A stretch of DNA of 64,000 bases from Zhengitettix transpicula (GCA_037074705.1 CM073593.1:59809501-59873500); one strand, 5' to 3'. Counted from the first letter of the stretch, positions 24,067-34,810 are shown. A program made the numbers and translations. The notes: generated from the sequence alone by a model not told the origin.

Positions 24067-24322
24067 GTGTGCATTTCACTTAAACTCGTTATAATTTATT
24101 AACGTTTGGGTCGCAATGTGTGTGCAAACCGCACTTTAGAAATATATGTTATTCTAAATTTTCATATCATAAATTATAACGAGTTTAATCGATAGGTTGC
24201 AATTATGGATGAAACTAGCCGATTGGTTTATCACGAAGACATTTAGTAATTAAAAAATACATTCCTAATTCCATAGATCAATCATCAATAAAGGTTTGAC
24301 AAAAGCATGATGTATGTAGTAC

Positions 24323-24354
24323 CTGATGAGAACCTAAAGTTGGGTCGTAACGTT
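24323..24354 (+). ncRNA. Best hammerhead-like core in the window
   Basis: CTGATGA (24323-24329), 17 nt, then GTAACGTT from 24347. The spacer closes with a G-C pair at its ends and an inner ACCT:GGGT stem, the geometry expected for hammerhead stem II. The only core departure is GTAA for the invariant GAAA, which should abolish or cripple cleavage. It lies about 110 bp outside the 22.3-24.2 kb inverted repeat and GTTGTGT follows. Confidence 0.45.
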
Positions 24355-24704
24355 GTGTACCTGATTTTTGTAGTTTTATGTGACGAAATTCTCCAATTCA
24401 ATTGTATTAAAATCACTTTGATTACAGATTTCCTTTACTGAAAAAAAACTTTTTTAAAACACAAGTGAATAATAGAATTTTAACTGCTCATATCCCAAGA
24501 ATCTATGGTCATGTGTAAATTTATTTGTGTCATATCTAAGACGAAAATTTCCTATGTTGCTGCTGCGTGCGGTAACATTTTAAAACATTATGATTATAAA
24601 ATCTCAAAATTTATTCTACTCTCCTAATTAATCGAGTTATTATTTGTAAGAAGTAATCTGTTATTTACTGACTAAGAACGATAGCCAGTCAGTCAACAAA
24701 GCAC

Positions 24705-24736
24705 AACGTTTCTGGAATCATTGTACCTTTTGTCAG
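24705..24736 (-). ncRNA. Hammerhead-like motif, left arm
   Basis: Minus strand: CTGACAA (one change from CUGANGA), 17 nt, then intact GAAACGTT. The 4-bp stem register is only half paired (GGTA against TTCC). Confidence 0.35.
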
Positions 24737-24808
24737 GTGCTAAGAAGAGCCTAGAGAAACACAACTGCACTTTTCAGTTGACAACACTCAAAAGCCTCTG
24801 TCGTTCTC

Positions 24809-24812
<4 letters not shown>

Positions 24813-24861
<49 letters not shown>
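24813..24861. repeat. (TA)n microsatellite
   Basis: About 49 bp of uninterrupted TA, at the centre of the surrounding inverted repeat. Confidence 0.95.
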
Positions 24862-24863
<2 letters not shown>

Positions 24864-24898
24864 AGTGCAGTTGTGTTTCTCTAGGCTCTACTTAGCAC

Positions 24899-24933
24899 CT
24901 GAAGAAAGGGACAAGGATCCCAGTAACGTTGTG
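24899..24933 (+). ncRNA. Hammerhead-like motif, right arm
   Basis: CTGAAGA at 24899-24905, 17 nt with a GGGA:TCCC stem, then GTAACGTTGTGTGG from 24923. GTAA replaces the invariant GAAA. Its left-arm partner has GAAA but a changed first block, so each half keeps what the other lost. Confidence 0.4.
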
Positions 24934-24990
24934 TGGTATTTATATTACCTTTTTGTCTGAATTGGCTATCTTTCTTATTCATTATTTACA

Positions 24991-25380
24991 ATCGGTTTTA
25001 AATTTTTTGATGTTATTCATTGAGAGTAAAGGACAAGTTTTTAAACGAGTTGCAAGGGAATTATGTGCTTTAACATACTTTGCAAGTATATCGTATACTA
25101 GTGTAAAGGTGATGTTTAGTTTAACTATTATCTGGCACTATTGATCTGAAAAGAAATTTTCTTGTCATTATTTTTACATTAATATTACTATGCTTCAAAT
25201 CGACACGTGCCATTTTTGTTCTTGCAGAATATGTAGTTTTCCTCGTGTTGTTTATGAATGGTTATAAAAGAAAGTTGTTGCAGCAGACATTAAGACCTTA
25301 ATCCATCACACTCGGCCACTTTCTATTGACGCAAACATTACTTAAGATGTATTTTTTTTTTTGGAAAAAGTAACACATGC
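24991..25380. other. A+T-rich DNA, no feature seen
   Basis: Nothing supported on either strand. Confidence 0.45.
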
Positions 25381-25735
25381 TTGAACTCAGCGACAGCTTC
25401 GTGATCTTGCCGCCCACGCATGCGCACGACAACCAGAGCTAATCATGTAGCGACAGCTAATTGGAGCGGCATAATTAAAACACGCCACCGAGAGTCTGAC
25501 GAGAGAATTAGATGACGCCGCTGCCCTGAGCACCTCCAAATGAATTGTGTTACCTCCACCCCCACCCCCACCCCACCCTGTCCCCTCACGCGTTACACAC
25601 ACAAACCTACCAGGATCTATCCGTACAGACCGACTAATGTTCGCGCTCACTGTAATTGCAAACCGATCACTTTCAATTTCCCATATGGGAAATTAATCCT
25701 TACTGCGTATTGGACGTCCGTTTTTGTTTGAAACT
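25381..25735. other. G+C-raised island with homeodomain-like words and a C-rich run
   Basis: Includes GCTAATTGG and CATAATTAAAA words around 25455-25480 and a CCCCCA-type run at 25555-25590. The open frames on both strands (25387-25650, -; 25540-25731, +) show no domain. Regulatory DNA is a reasonable guess. Confidence 0.3.
25555..25590 (-). other. G-quadruplex candidate on the minus strand
   Basis: On the minus strand four or more G-runs of 3-5 are separated by single T residues, meeting the usual G-quadruplex pattern. Confidence 0.55.
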
Positions 25736-26200
25736 CGATTGAGTGCTTTTACTGTGCGTATAAAATGCGACTGATGCTTTCACATCTTTGGTAGATCCAG
25801 TAAAAAATGTTTGTTCTATAATGTTATTAATTAATAAATCAGAAACAAATAATTATAACTGTGTACATATATAATATGAAATTTGTGAGTCCTATCAAGC
25901 TTTCCTGAATTTTAATAAAGTATTGCAATATACTATGTATAAAATAGCATTTTCTTGAAATATTTCAGATTTTCTATTTTCTAATTTGAGTGTTGTGTAT
26001 TTATAAATCGTAGGCAGTCCGCAAGGATTAACAGAAAATTAATTTATACCCAATCATCTCGCTTCGCTCGTCCGTTTTTTAAACTTTCCCACGACTTCAT
26101 TCCTATTGTATTTAGTAACGATAGAGTGTTAATTCAAGGGAATGTAGGCTAATTTGTTGTAGGAATTATTAATAAAAATTAATATCGAGAGAACGGATGC
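25736..26200. other. A+T-rich DNA, no feature seen
   Basis: Nothing supported on either strand. Confidence 0.45.
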
Positions 26201-26475
26201 GTATACTGCTGGCTAATTATTGAATTCCCAGGTAGGTAAAGACTCGGGGCCGAATTGTAGAGACATAAACTGTAGCCCACAAATCTCAAGGATCGAAAAA
26301 TTAACTTTCACCGGGCTAGGGGTGGAGGGTGAGGACGAAGAAGGTAATTTGGCGGTGCAAAGAGAGTTACTGAATGACCAACAAGGCTTGTAAGAGTGAA
26401 TATCACGTGATATTCGGCCGCATTTGAGCAATTCCCGCGAACGGGAAGCTTCTGAACGACTACGCCCTACCCTCC
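26201..26475. other. G+C-raised patch
   Basis: Raised G+C with a 72-codon minus-strand open frame (26213-26431) rich in Ser and Pro. No recognisable family. Confidence 0.25.
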
Positions 26476-27030
26476 TTGCAGAGTTCCAGATTTATATAGA
26501 AAATATCAAACATTATACGATATTGTAATGATCAAATTAAAAACATTTTATTTAATTTAATTTAATGAATTTATTCGTGCCACACGTTGTGGAAGCTATT
26601 TTGTAATATACAAAAGAAGTGGCTTTTAAATGAAAGATTAAATTTTAACAACAAACAAATATATTTATCATCAATACTTGAACAATTTACAATTAATTAA
26701 TATCTCAGGGTCATAACTGGGTTTGACAAAGGCTATATCATTTAAAATAATTAAAGGCACAAAATTATTTTAAAAAATAAAATATTTACTCGTCAATTAA
26801 CAAAGACTAAATTTAATTGTCGACGAACTTATACTAAAAGATGGATTTTAATTTACAATTTTTTTATCAAAAGAAAAGAACGATATCTGACATCTATCTT
26901 TTAATTCGGTTTACATAATTTATTGTTTTCTAATGTTACTTACGGCTGCCCAGGATACTTCTGACTTACGAAGCACTATAACGGGGTTTTTGCACAGCTT
27001 CTACTTAAATCACAGATTATAATTAATATT
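26476..27030. other. A+T-rich DNA, no feature seen
   Basis: Nothing supported on either strand. Confidence 0.45.
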
Positions 27031-27470
27031 TTGGATTTAAATCAGGAACCAGGGACCTCTTCTTCGTCTCTCGCTCCCTCGGTTGCCTCCTTCTCACGGC
27101 TGCCCAGCTTAGCAGGTTTTGTAGTTCTGCCTTCGATTCTCGCTCTCGCCTTTCGCTTTAGTCCTCGTCTCTCGGTACGTGTTAAATCTCCAATTTTCGC
27201 AAAGTTCTTTTACGACCACTCGATCGCTTCCAGCAAACTCAATGCGAACTGAACTTTTTGTTAAAATAATATCTCGTCTACTTTTAGTATGAGCTGTCCT
27301 AGACTGCCCCAACTCAATGCTCTCGCCTCTGATTTCCAACTGCATTAATTTCAGTTCCGTCCTCGACTGAACTCCATAGCCGACTGCCTTCGTCTCGTAA
27401 TTTTGAGCGCGCATTCCTTCTTCCAACCAAGACAACAATACGCTGCTTCATTGTTGCTTGTGGTGTTCGG
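27031..27470. other. G+C-raised, pyrimidine-rich block
   Basis: Rich in TCTCG and CTCGC words on the plus strand, with CTCTCGCCTT recurring in variant form. Open frames on both strands (27031-27252, +; 27109-27438, -) follow from the low stop content and match nothing I know. A CGGCTGCCCAG word occurs both at about 27097 and just upstream at about 26943. Confidence 0.25.
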
Positions 27471-27679
27471 TACCGCCGTCAATAATGTTTCTCTAACAAT
27501 TCAGATTATCAATCACAATTAATGCCTTAATTAATAGGAATTACAATGTATATAATTAATTATTTTATTATATTTATTTAATTATGCATGTTGACAATTG
27601 GAAATCTCCACTGGTCTTTACTCTGTTCCTCTTATAGATACAAATACGAGACATTGACGTTAATATATATAGTTGTATA

Positions 27680-27764
27680 AGAGTTCTCGGGTTTCACACG
27701 AGTGCCAACAGCGATTAAACCGCGACGTTTCGACGACCGAAAGCCTTGTCATCTTCAAGGCGAA
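27680..27764 (+). mobile_element. Family B half-element
   Basis: Reads GAGTTCTCGGGTTTCACACG, GCCAACAGCGATTAAA, CGCGACGTTTCGACGACC, GTCATCTTCAAGGCGAA. This is one arm of the two-armed family B element and stops at the centre of the palindrome. Confidence 0.75.
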
Positions 27765-28250
27765 ATATTCGATCATTGAAAAAATATGTATATTGTTTGA
27801 TGTTTCTAAATTGGAGAAGTAGTTAGATATATTAAGTCAGTCCCGAGCTTCAATCAGAAAAGTAAAGTTCCTCCATCAGTATGAGGACGCGGTGGAAGGT
27901 TTATTTAATTTTAAAATCACTACCCCGGTTTAAACACGAGATCTGTATATTAATCCATTTTCAGACAATGAATTTATAATTCTAATCAAGGCCGTAATCT
28001 TTCCCGTTCCTTGAAAATTCTTAACAAAAATTGAGTATAAGATTGAAAGTTTGTTCTGTCTGTGTAATATTCAACCGACGTGATAAATTCCTGTAAGAGA
28101 AAGTACCACAGCTTGGCAGATACGATCTCCAAGTTTCCTATCCTTGTTTGCTATCTTCTGTAAATTATTTCTGAGCAGGCTTCTTACACGATGTTCCTTT
28201 ATTCTGTACATATTCTGTTTTCACTTTCTGAAGCTTTTATGTCGTTCCCA
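27765..28250. other. Spacer, no gene seen
   Basis: Mixed composition with no repeat or exon I can support. Confidence 0.4.
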
Positions 28251-28930
28251 CAATACGTCTTAACAGCAGAGCGCCTGTGTGCTAGAAAGCCGCTAAGCGA
28301 AAAGGCTCTTGGAGTCTACTGCATCTCGCTCACTTTCACCGAAAGGATTACAGGGAGAAAATAAATTGCGGCAGAGGCGGCGCCTTGTACCTGTCGCAAC
28401 ATACGCCAGCCTGACGACGCGTCGTCACAGCCCGGATGAGCTGCATACGCGACGCAGTTCGCTCCATTGAGCGGGACGTGGAATCGCAAATGGCATGTAA
28501 CGAATCTGCAATTGAGGATGAAGATGAAAAATTTTCTACTTTCATTTACAAAGTCTCCCCCGCGGCTCGCTCACTCTCTCCATCCCTCTCCAAGCCGTCT
28601 CGTTTCGGTCCTGCTCTTCACGGCGCAGCCTTATTCCATCCCACCTGCTCTTCCAGTTCCGATAATATCTGCAAATTACTTTGCCAACAACGCTCACAGC
28701 ATCAATATTGAACACGTCCCACGGGCTTCGTCGGAGCGCATTTGGGCGGCATCCAGCTTCTGTTAACGTTTTCACTCTTTAAATTAAATTCCACTGGTTA
28801 TGAAATTGGACGCACTGAGGCGTTGACACAAAGAGAAGCAGGAACAGCTGTATTTCGGGATGGATGGCAGAGCGTTCTAATTCAGGAAAGCAACTCCCCG
28901 GCTGGGGACTCCAGTCACTTATATCAGGCA
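28251..28930. other. G+C-raised island
   Basis: The longest G+C-raised block between repeats. Overlapping open frames on both strands (up to 99 codons) show no recognisable domain. It could hold a divergent exon, but I see no paired splice signals. Confidence 0.3.
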
Positions 28931-28933
28931 TTT

Positions 28934-28956
28934 CCCCCCCCCCCCCCGTCCCCCCT
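28934..28956. repeat. Poly-C tract
   Basis: Fourteen C, GT, then six C. A likely length-variable tract. Confidence 0.9.
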
Positions 28957-30102
28957 TTGATACAACTGCGAGCTTCAGAAAGACTGAGCTACTCATGCAA
29001 AGCTCGTTCTGACCGCAAACAACAGACAACACAACTTAATTAGCATTTTATATAGTTATGTTATTTCTCTACAGTAAAATAATTTTTTGTCATGCGTGGT
29101 GTAAAGCGCAAACAATAAAATATTCAAATCACAAATTTATATTACACATTTGGTCTTCCATAAATTTATCTAATATAAAAAAGCAACAATATTCTTTATC
29201 TGTAGAAGTAATTCACCAATTGAATGAGTGTAAAATATAATAGTTCTAATAATATAATATAATAATTCTTGGAATTTAATAATAAATGTTTCAATATACC
29301 AAACGTATTTCCAATTAAAATTAGAAATTGATAAAAATTTAAAAGATATATATAACAAAAGTTAAAAAATAATGTTTTGTAATTATTACTTAATTTTATA
29401 ATATCATTATGTGAATTACGTGCGATTACAGTTTTTTTTAATATGTAACATTTCTGCTTAATTCCTTTTTATTAATTTTGTTCAACGGTATAAGTTTCTT
29501 ACTTTAATCTGAAAAAAAGAATTACTGAATCATAAGAATGTTCATATTTCATGATATGATTCTAAATATTGATTTTCATATAAGTTGAATTTTCAAAAGT
29601 AGCAAAAAGTTATATATATATATATATATAATTGAGATTTGAAATATTGCATTTGTTTTTTAACGGCTAATGACAAAAAATCTGTTACCTTAGAAACATA
29701 ACAAAAACCTGATGAAAGTACAAAAATGTACAGATTGATGTGTTAGTTAGAATATTTTTATTGTCGGTTAGAATGGACGTTAATCTATTAAATTTAACAT
29801 AATAATATAAAAAATAGAAGTAAAATAAAATATTTTTGTGTATTAATTTTTATTCTATTGAAATTAGAATGTTATGATTAAAATTGTTTTTATTCTTCAT
29901 TATAAAAAATTATCTCAGTTAATTATTGTAAGATTAAGGGAATAATTAGAGTGATAAGGGTATATGTACAGAGATCCAATTACCGGTATTATGTAACAGA
30001 CTCGCTGGTTTACTATTCAAGGTTCAAGCACGCTGTCTCCATTTTAATTTTGCCCCCAATGTCACGACGTATATCGTAAAGCATTTAGTGGATTTATCCT
30101 CC
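28957..30102. other. A+T-rich DNA with a TA microsatellite and one hammerhead-like motif
   Basis: A short TA run lies at 29610-29631. The open frames at 29058-29240 (+) and 29170-29358 (-) are A+T-driven. Confidence 0.4.
29709..29741 (+). ncRNA. Diverged hammerhead-like motif with a perfect stem
   Basis: Exact CTGATGA at 29709-29715, a 17-nt spacer with a perfect GTAC:GTAC stem at the shared register, then GATTG where GAAAC is expected. The second core block is destroyed. Confidence 0.35.
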
Positions 30103-30111
30103 AACGAGTGT

Positions 30112-30621
30112 CAATCCTCACCACGCTTGTGAGAGCTGTTCTCTCGCGGGCAGAACCTTTCTGGAGAGACGTTGAGGGCTCCGTTTTTGAACTAAGATTC
30201 CCACAAGCCGAGGCACCTCTGCCTGTTTTGATAGGTTTATGTTCCGAGGATGTAGACCTTGGGCATTCGGTAATGGTTGTCCGCTTTCCCATAGGAATAG
30301 TCGGCCAGCTGCCTCCTAAACTGGTCGAGGCTCGTAAAAGGGAATGCTGCGTGGGTACAGCAAACCCCTCTCCTGCCATCGGAAGGGCGTGGGACAAGTA
30401 CCTTCTTCCCGACCTACCTGATGCAGGTTTTATAGGGTTTGCCCGGCATCGTTTATAGGCGAATGCTGAGAAGGATCCTTAATCTATGTCCCTAGTTAAC
30501 GTTTGATACCTTAATATACCTTCCGCATCCCTTTTTCAAATTCCTTCCTATGTTATTAAATGGGAGTTGCCACCATGTAGATTACCCTCATGTAGCCTAT
30601 TACTGTAAAAAAAACAGAAAA
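30112..30621 (+). mobile_element. Retroposon family A, near-full copy with a 9-bp duplication
   Basis: It has the 5' TTCTCTCGCGGGCAGAACC block, the GTCGGCCAGCTGCC core and the 3' CATGTAGCCTATTACTGT end followed by an A-rich tail. AACGAGTGT occurs just before it (30103-30111) and just after the tail (30622-30630), consistent with a target-site duplication. It holds a 111-codon open frame antisense to the A-tail (30062-30397). Confidence 0.85.
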
Positions 30622-30660
30622 AACGAGTGTTAGAAGTTTTACTTCTACAATAATAAGTAA

Positions 30661-31161
30661 CTATAGCCAACGTAAACCGAAGACCGTACAATGAAGGATG
30701 TACACGAACTCGTCAGGATAACAGGAGAGAATATTCCCTGGAGTTATGAAACATTTTAGTAGACACGGGAGCGAGGCTAGTAGCCAGCAGTTTTGCAGAG
30801 GAAAAGGGAGAGATGCGTGGTAGCGTGCTAACATATTCTTCACATGCGACCCTTCCACTACGATTTCTATAGCGTTACATGCGGCATGGAAATGGAAGTT
30901 AGCAACAGGGTCGCCCGCTTCGCAGAACTCGCAAACTGTCACAATGTCTTTTGTGCACGCAACTTCGAAATACGCTCGAGTTGTCAAGTAAAGAAAAGCC
31001 GCTGTGTTTTGTGATGTTGCTATGACTATGAAGAGACTTCCACGTGTGCATATTTTTTTTATATTAACAATACTCTGCGTTTTCTTTTGCAGATTTAATG
31101 TACAAGCACAAATGAGGTGAGTGAAACCAACTCGTTTTAAAATAAAAAAACCGGAACACAA
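30661..31161 (-). CDS. Hypothetical 166-codon open frame, probably fortuitous
   Basis: This is the longest open frame in the window. The predicted protein has scattered Cys and hydrophobic residues but no domain, repeat or clear signal peptide that I recognise. It lies in a modestly G+C-raised patch where stops are rarer. A plausible plus-strand microexon overlaps it. It could be a real exon-derived frame but is more likely chance. Confidence 0.12.
   Translation of the reverse strand: MCSGFFILKRVGFTHLICACTLNLQKKTQSIVNIKKICTRGSLFIVIATSQNTAAFLYLTTRAYFEVACTKDIVTVCEFCEAGDPVANFHFHAACNAIEIVVEGSHVKNMLARYHASLPFPLQNCWLLASLPCLLKCFITPGNILSCYPDEFVYILHCTVFGLRWL
31093..31116 (+). other. Candidate 24-nt microexon
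   Basis: TTTTCTTTTGCAG ends at 31092 (strong polypyrimidine-AG acceptor) and GTGAGTG begins at 31117 (near-consensus donor after GAG). They bracket 24 nt, a whole number of codons. Both signals are good, but chance pairs occur in A+T-rich DNA and no neighbouring exons are identified. Confidence 0.2.
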
Positions 31162-34100
31162 TATTTATAGACAAGGTTGTTACACACACAGAGAAGTAAA
31201 CATTCAATGTATTTAATAATTAAGACATTAAAGAAATAATCACTTTATATATTAATTTATTCTGATATATACGAAGGAATTCTCAGTGAAAATGAGGAAT
31301 TATTAAGTGTGTGTGTGTGACGAATATAAACGTTAATAGTAAATTATAAGATAATTTAATAAATTCTAGATATCCAGGTTTATTTTGCATTTTTTCTTCC
31401 TCTCTTATCGGAACTGTTTGTCCGTGCATAGGATTTAAATTGAAAAATTTACGACAGTTACGAAATCTTTTGCGTTATTCAGTCATGAATATTTGAATAT
31501 ATTCTTCCGTCTTAGTGACGAAGCTAAGAGCAGCTATTGTAGCTCCGAGATCGAAATATATATAGGGCAACTTTGTTTTATTTGGAATATGCGTTGTTTG
31601 CATTAAATTTACCTTTAGCGACCATGACAAAGAAAAAAAGGAATGGGATACACATTATATTTTATTATTCCTTAAATAAATATATTTATAAACTTTAAAT
31701 ATGGCACTAAACTGAATTACCGTTTTGTTGTAAACCGTACCTTGAAAATTCACTATTTCCGAAAATTTAACAAGTTGGCTTTTTTAAAAGTTCAATATTT
31801 GCCAATAATTGGCAAGTGTTTACAATAGGCGATTAAATTGCTTAAATGCGTTGCAGCTACCGCAAACAGATCGCAGCAATTCACTACTCGACTTTAATAT
31901 GATTACAAATATTTATTAGTGTATAAAATTAAATTAATTGAGTTAAACGGAAAGAGACGCATCATTAAACACTAAATTGAAGCGCAGCTGTCCACGGCAA
32001 CGTTTAGTATGGTTAATTTTGTCAACATTGGAAGTTGGTTTTTAATATCCGATAACTCTTTTTACGTAACTCAATTCTGTAGAACAAAGTGATATTAAAT
32101 AAAACCAAACCAGTCTCTATACACAACTGTTGAAGTGTGGCATTTTATTAAGAGTTGACGTGTTACTGAAATATTATAAAAAATTCCTTCAAGTTCCTTG
32201 CAGACCTATTCTTAGTATTAAATGATAAAACTCTTATTTATCTGAAATTTTAAATATTAACAAATCGTATTTTTTTAGTACAAAACTATTTATTGTTTCC
32301 ACTGTACGTGAAGAAAAATATATCACGACACCGCTTTCCAACACAGTTACTTTACAAAACGTAAACCACCTGTACATGAGGGGGTCCCAGCGTCTTTACA
32401 TTCCGATATTATTATTTTATAAGATATAAAAACATAATTCGTACAATAGTATTATGAAATGTCTGATACACAAGTTAAATAATAAAATATTGAAAATACT
32501 TCTTGTCTTATATTCATTTACGAATCCGATCAGAAAAGTCAGGTAAGGAACCACAAGACTTAAGAAGATCCGGTTCAGTGTGGCTGTGACATTCTTGCAC
32601 CCTGAATAATAAAGTCATTTAAGTAATATATAACTCCCTCAGTCATTAACATGCTGTTTTGTTGTTGTCTAAGAACCGAATACTCCATTAAAAAAATTAA
32701 AAACGACTCGCTCAGTCAAAAATATTTTATTCGTAATTTTCCGAACGCAAAAACAGTACATTAATGAAAATATACAACTTCATAGTTAAGTTAAAGTTTA
32801 TTCATTGCTCTCTCAACGACAATTATTTTTTTAAAATATATAAACTACTCCAACAGTCAAATACACAATTCGTGCCTACTCTCCGTACGAATAATTCTTG
32901 TTACCAGATGACGAGATTACAATTAATTAAAAAATTACTTCTGTCAAAAGATATATAAGAATAAAATCGAATAGAAATAAAGTTAAGAACTTGAATCAGA
33001 ATAATGTACTCAATAATTGACTGCGAAGAGTGAAAGAGCAATTTATTGATTTAAATTATTTTTCACAATTCCATTTAAAGGTTTATGACTAAATCCGTAG
33101 AACAAGATCTTTGGATTGGCACGGAACGATAACAAGAAGTACTGAAATAGAATTGATGAAAGGAACAAGAAGCCCCTGTTATTGTAAGACAATAAAAGAG
33201 ACGACAATTACTTTTCACGAAATCATGACGAGTAGAATTTGATAAAAGTGATGTATTGTGAATGTTTTCTTTGTTAGTGGCTAACGAGCGGGTCGATCGA
33301 AGCTTAATGTTTTACTAAACAAGCTCTTATCCACCCTCCCTGCTTAATGCAATAGGAAGACTGACGTCGGTCAATACCCTCGGGGACGCTTGGCTTGAAC
33401 TACTCGATTACTTGTAAAATCTATTGCAGAAGTATTTCGTTGCATAAATAAACTAGAAATTGTATTAAAAAAATATTCCTGATATAAACTAATCACAAAC
33501 TTACAGGTGCAGAAAGATGCCATGGCATTGTTTCAATACTATTTTATTTTATTTAATACACTGATATGTATTAATTTATTTTGCATAAATTTAAGTCAGA
33601 CGTATGTTATTCACTATTAATAGAGCCTTTATTATAGTGTACAATCCAAATTAAAATCTCGGCACACAGTACGGAAATACGATTTAATCAGTAGTTTTAG
33701 TCAATTTTTCACCGACGTATTTTTCTGAAAAAACAAGGATCAGAGAAGTTGAGGAAGTAACTCAAACACATATTAACATAAAACAAAGTTGGTACCCGAT
33801 AATTTGTCAATTAATTCCACCTTATTTGTGCTTGTTTACATTGCCCCGGTCGATGTACAGGAAGGCCATCTAGCAGTCACTTTACATACTAACGTGACGT
33901 ATGATAATTTAGTACTTAATACTTTGTATTACAATAGTTACAACTAAATAAATGCTCGAAGAAAAATAAAATATTTAATTTGTGAATCGGGGTTTGGATT
34001 GAATTAATAAAAATCCATATCGGACCAGTCAGTTTTATGCGAAGCCGGAACCCAATAAAACATATTCATACTCCTACGTTTTAGGTTTATCTTAAATCTA

Positions 34101-34500
34101 AAACCAGATATTTTCTTCCGTTACTAAATAGTACCCAAAATACTGCCGTACCTATAAGTGATATCATTTCAAAAGGTCTGTTCTACATATTTCATAATTT
34201 TAGTGAAGTATATTTGTTATAGACTGATACAAAGATTACTTCAATATTTACGAGAGGTGCATAATAATTGTAAATTTTTTCACCCATACACCCTTGTGAA
34301 TTTCAGCCTGAAGTGTCAGTTACACGCAACTCTTTGGAAAGAAAATGTTTGTAAATAATTATTACTATACGACATTAATATTACTAGGAGAAATTTTAAT
34401 ATAGAGAATTTTTCCCTATACCTTTGAGGTAGAAAAGAAGATTACTTTTATCAGATCTCATAATTTTTTATTATATAATATTCTTGTTTTTATTTTCCGT
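31162..34500. other. Long A+T-rich stretch, no feature supported
   Basis: Over 3 kb with no repeat family, RNA gene or convincing exon. Open frames at 32764-32958 and 34158-34358 are A+T-driven. Confidence 0.45.
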
Positions 34501-34810
34501 CGTCCAGTAACCCCCGGGTGCATTGCAAGTCTTACAAACTGTGTGTCAAGTTTCTAGACTTGCGTTTTTCTCAGTTTTCGTCAGGCGTCGGGTAACGAAA
34601 GCGGCGGTTTTCACGTCGTCCCCTTGGCGTCGCGTCGCGCGGCGTCGCTTTGTCCTGAGCACAGAGCAGGAGAGTGGATTGGTGGACGCCTGTGACCGCC
34701 GCGTGCTTCTTGATGACAAAACTAATTCATTACTGAGAGTGGGGCAGCGCAATCACGGCGACGCATCCTTGTGAGCACGAAGGGCGACCGGTGCCGCCCA
34801 CCACGATTAA
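34501..34810. promoter_or_regulatory. CpG-dense island
   Basis: The sharpest composition change in the window, with dozens of CpG within about 250 bp, notably 34570-34660. Open frames occur on both strands (34523-34774, +; 34546-34752, -) because stops are rare. Such isolated CpG-dense blocks in A+T-rich insect DNA often mark a promoter with a first exon. I see no TATA box or clear coding exon, so the role is inferred. Confidence 0.4.

Larger units (their letters stand above)
22315..24215. repeat. Very large inverted repeat, about 480-bp arms and 940-bp spacer
   Basis: The left arm (22315-22799) is the reverse complement of the right arm (23743-24215) over essentially its full length, with scattered substitutions and small indels. 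From outside in, each arm holds a GGATGAAAC motif, a second GGTCCC..GGATGAAACGTT motif, a GGCTAACAGGCCGGTG block and a family B unit. The arrangement resembles two Penelope-type terminal segments in inverted orientation, or a foldback element. No coding sequence or target duplication is visible at the ends. Confidence 0.9.
24659..24990. repeat. Inverted repeat centred on a (TA)n tract, with hammerhead-like motifs in both arms
   Basis: The left arm (about 24659-24770) and right arm (24861-24990) share an AGCCTAGAGAAACACAACTG-type core (AGAGCCTAGAG on one strand, CTCTAGGCTCT on the other) and outer GATAGCC / GGCTATC blocks. Between them lie a short unpaired stretch and about 49 bp of TA repeats. 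Each arm carries one hammerhead-like motif pointing outward. Confidence 0.85.

Noticed and set aside
30661..31161. 166-codon minus-strand frame as a confident gene
   Set aside because: No recognisable domain or promoter; a chance frame of this length is plausible over 64 kb in six frames. Kept only at very low confidence.
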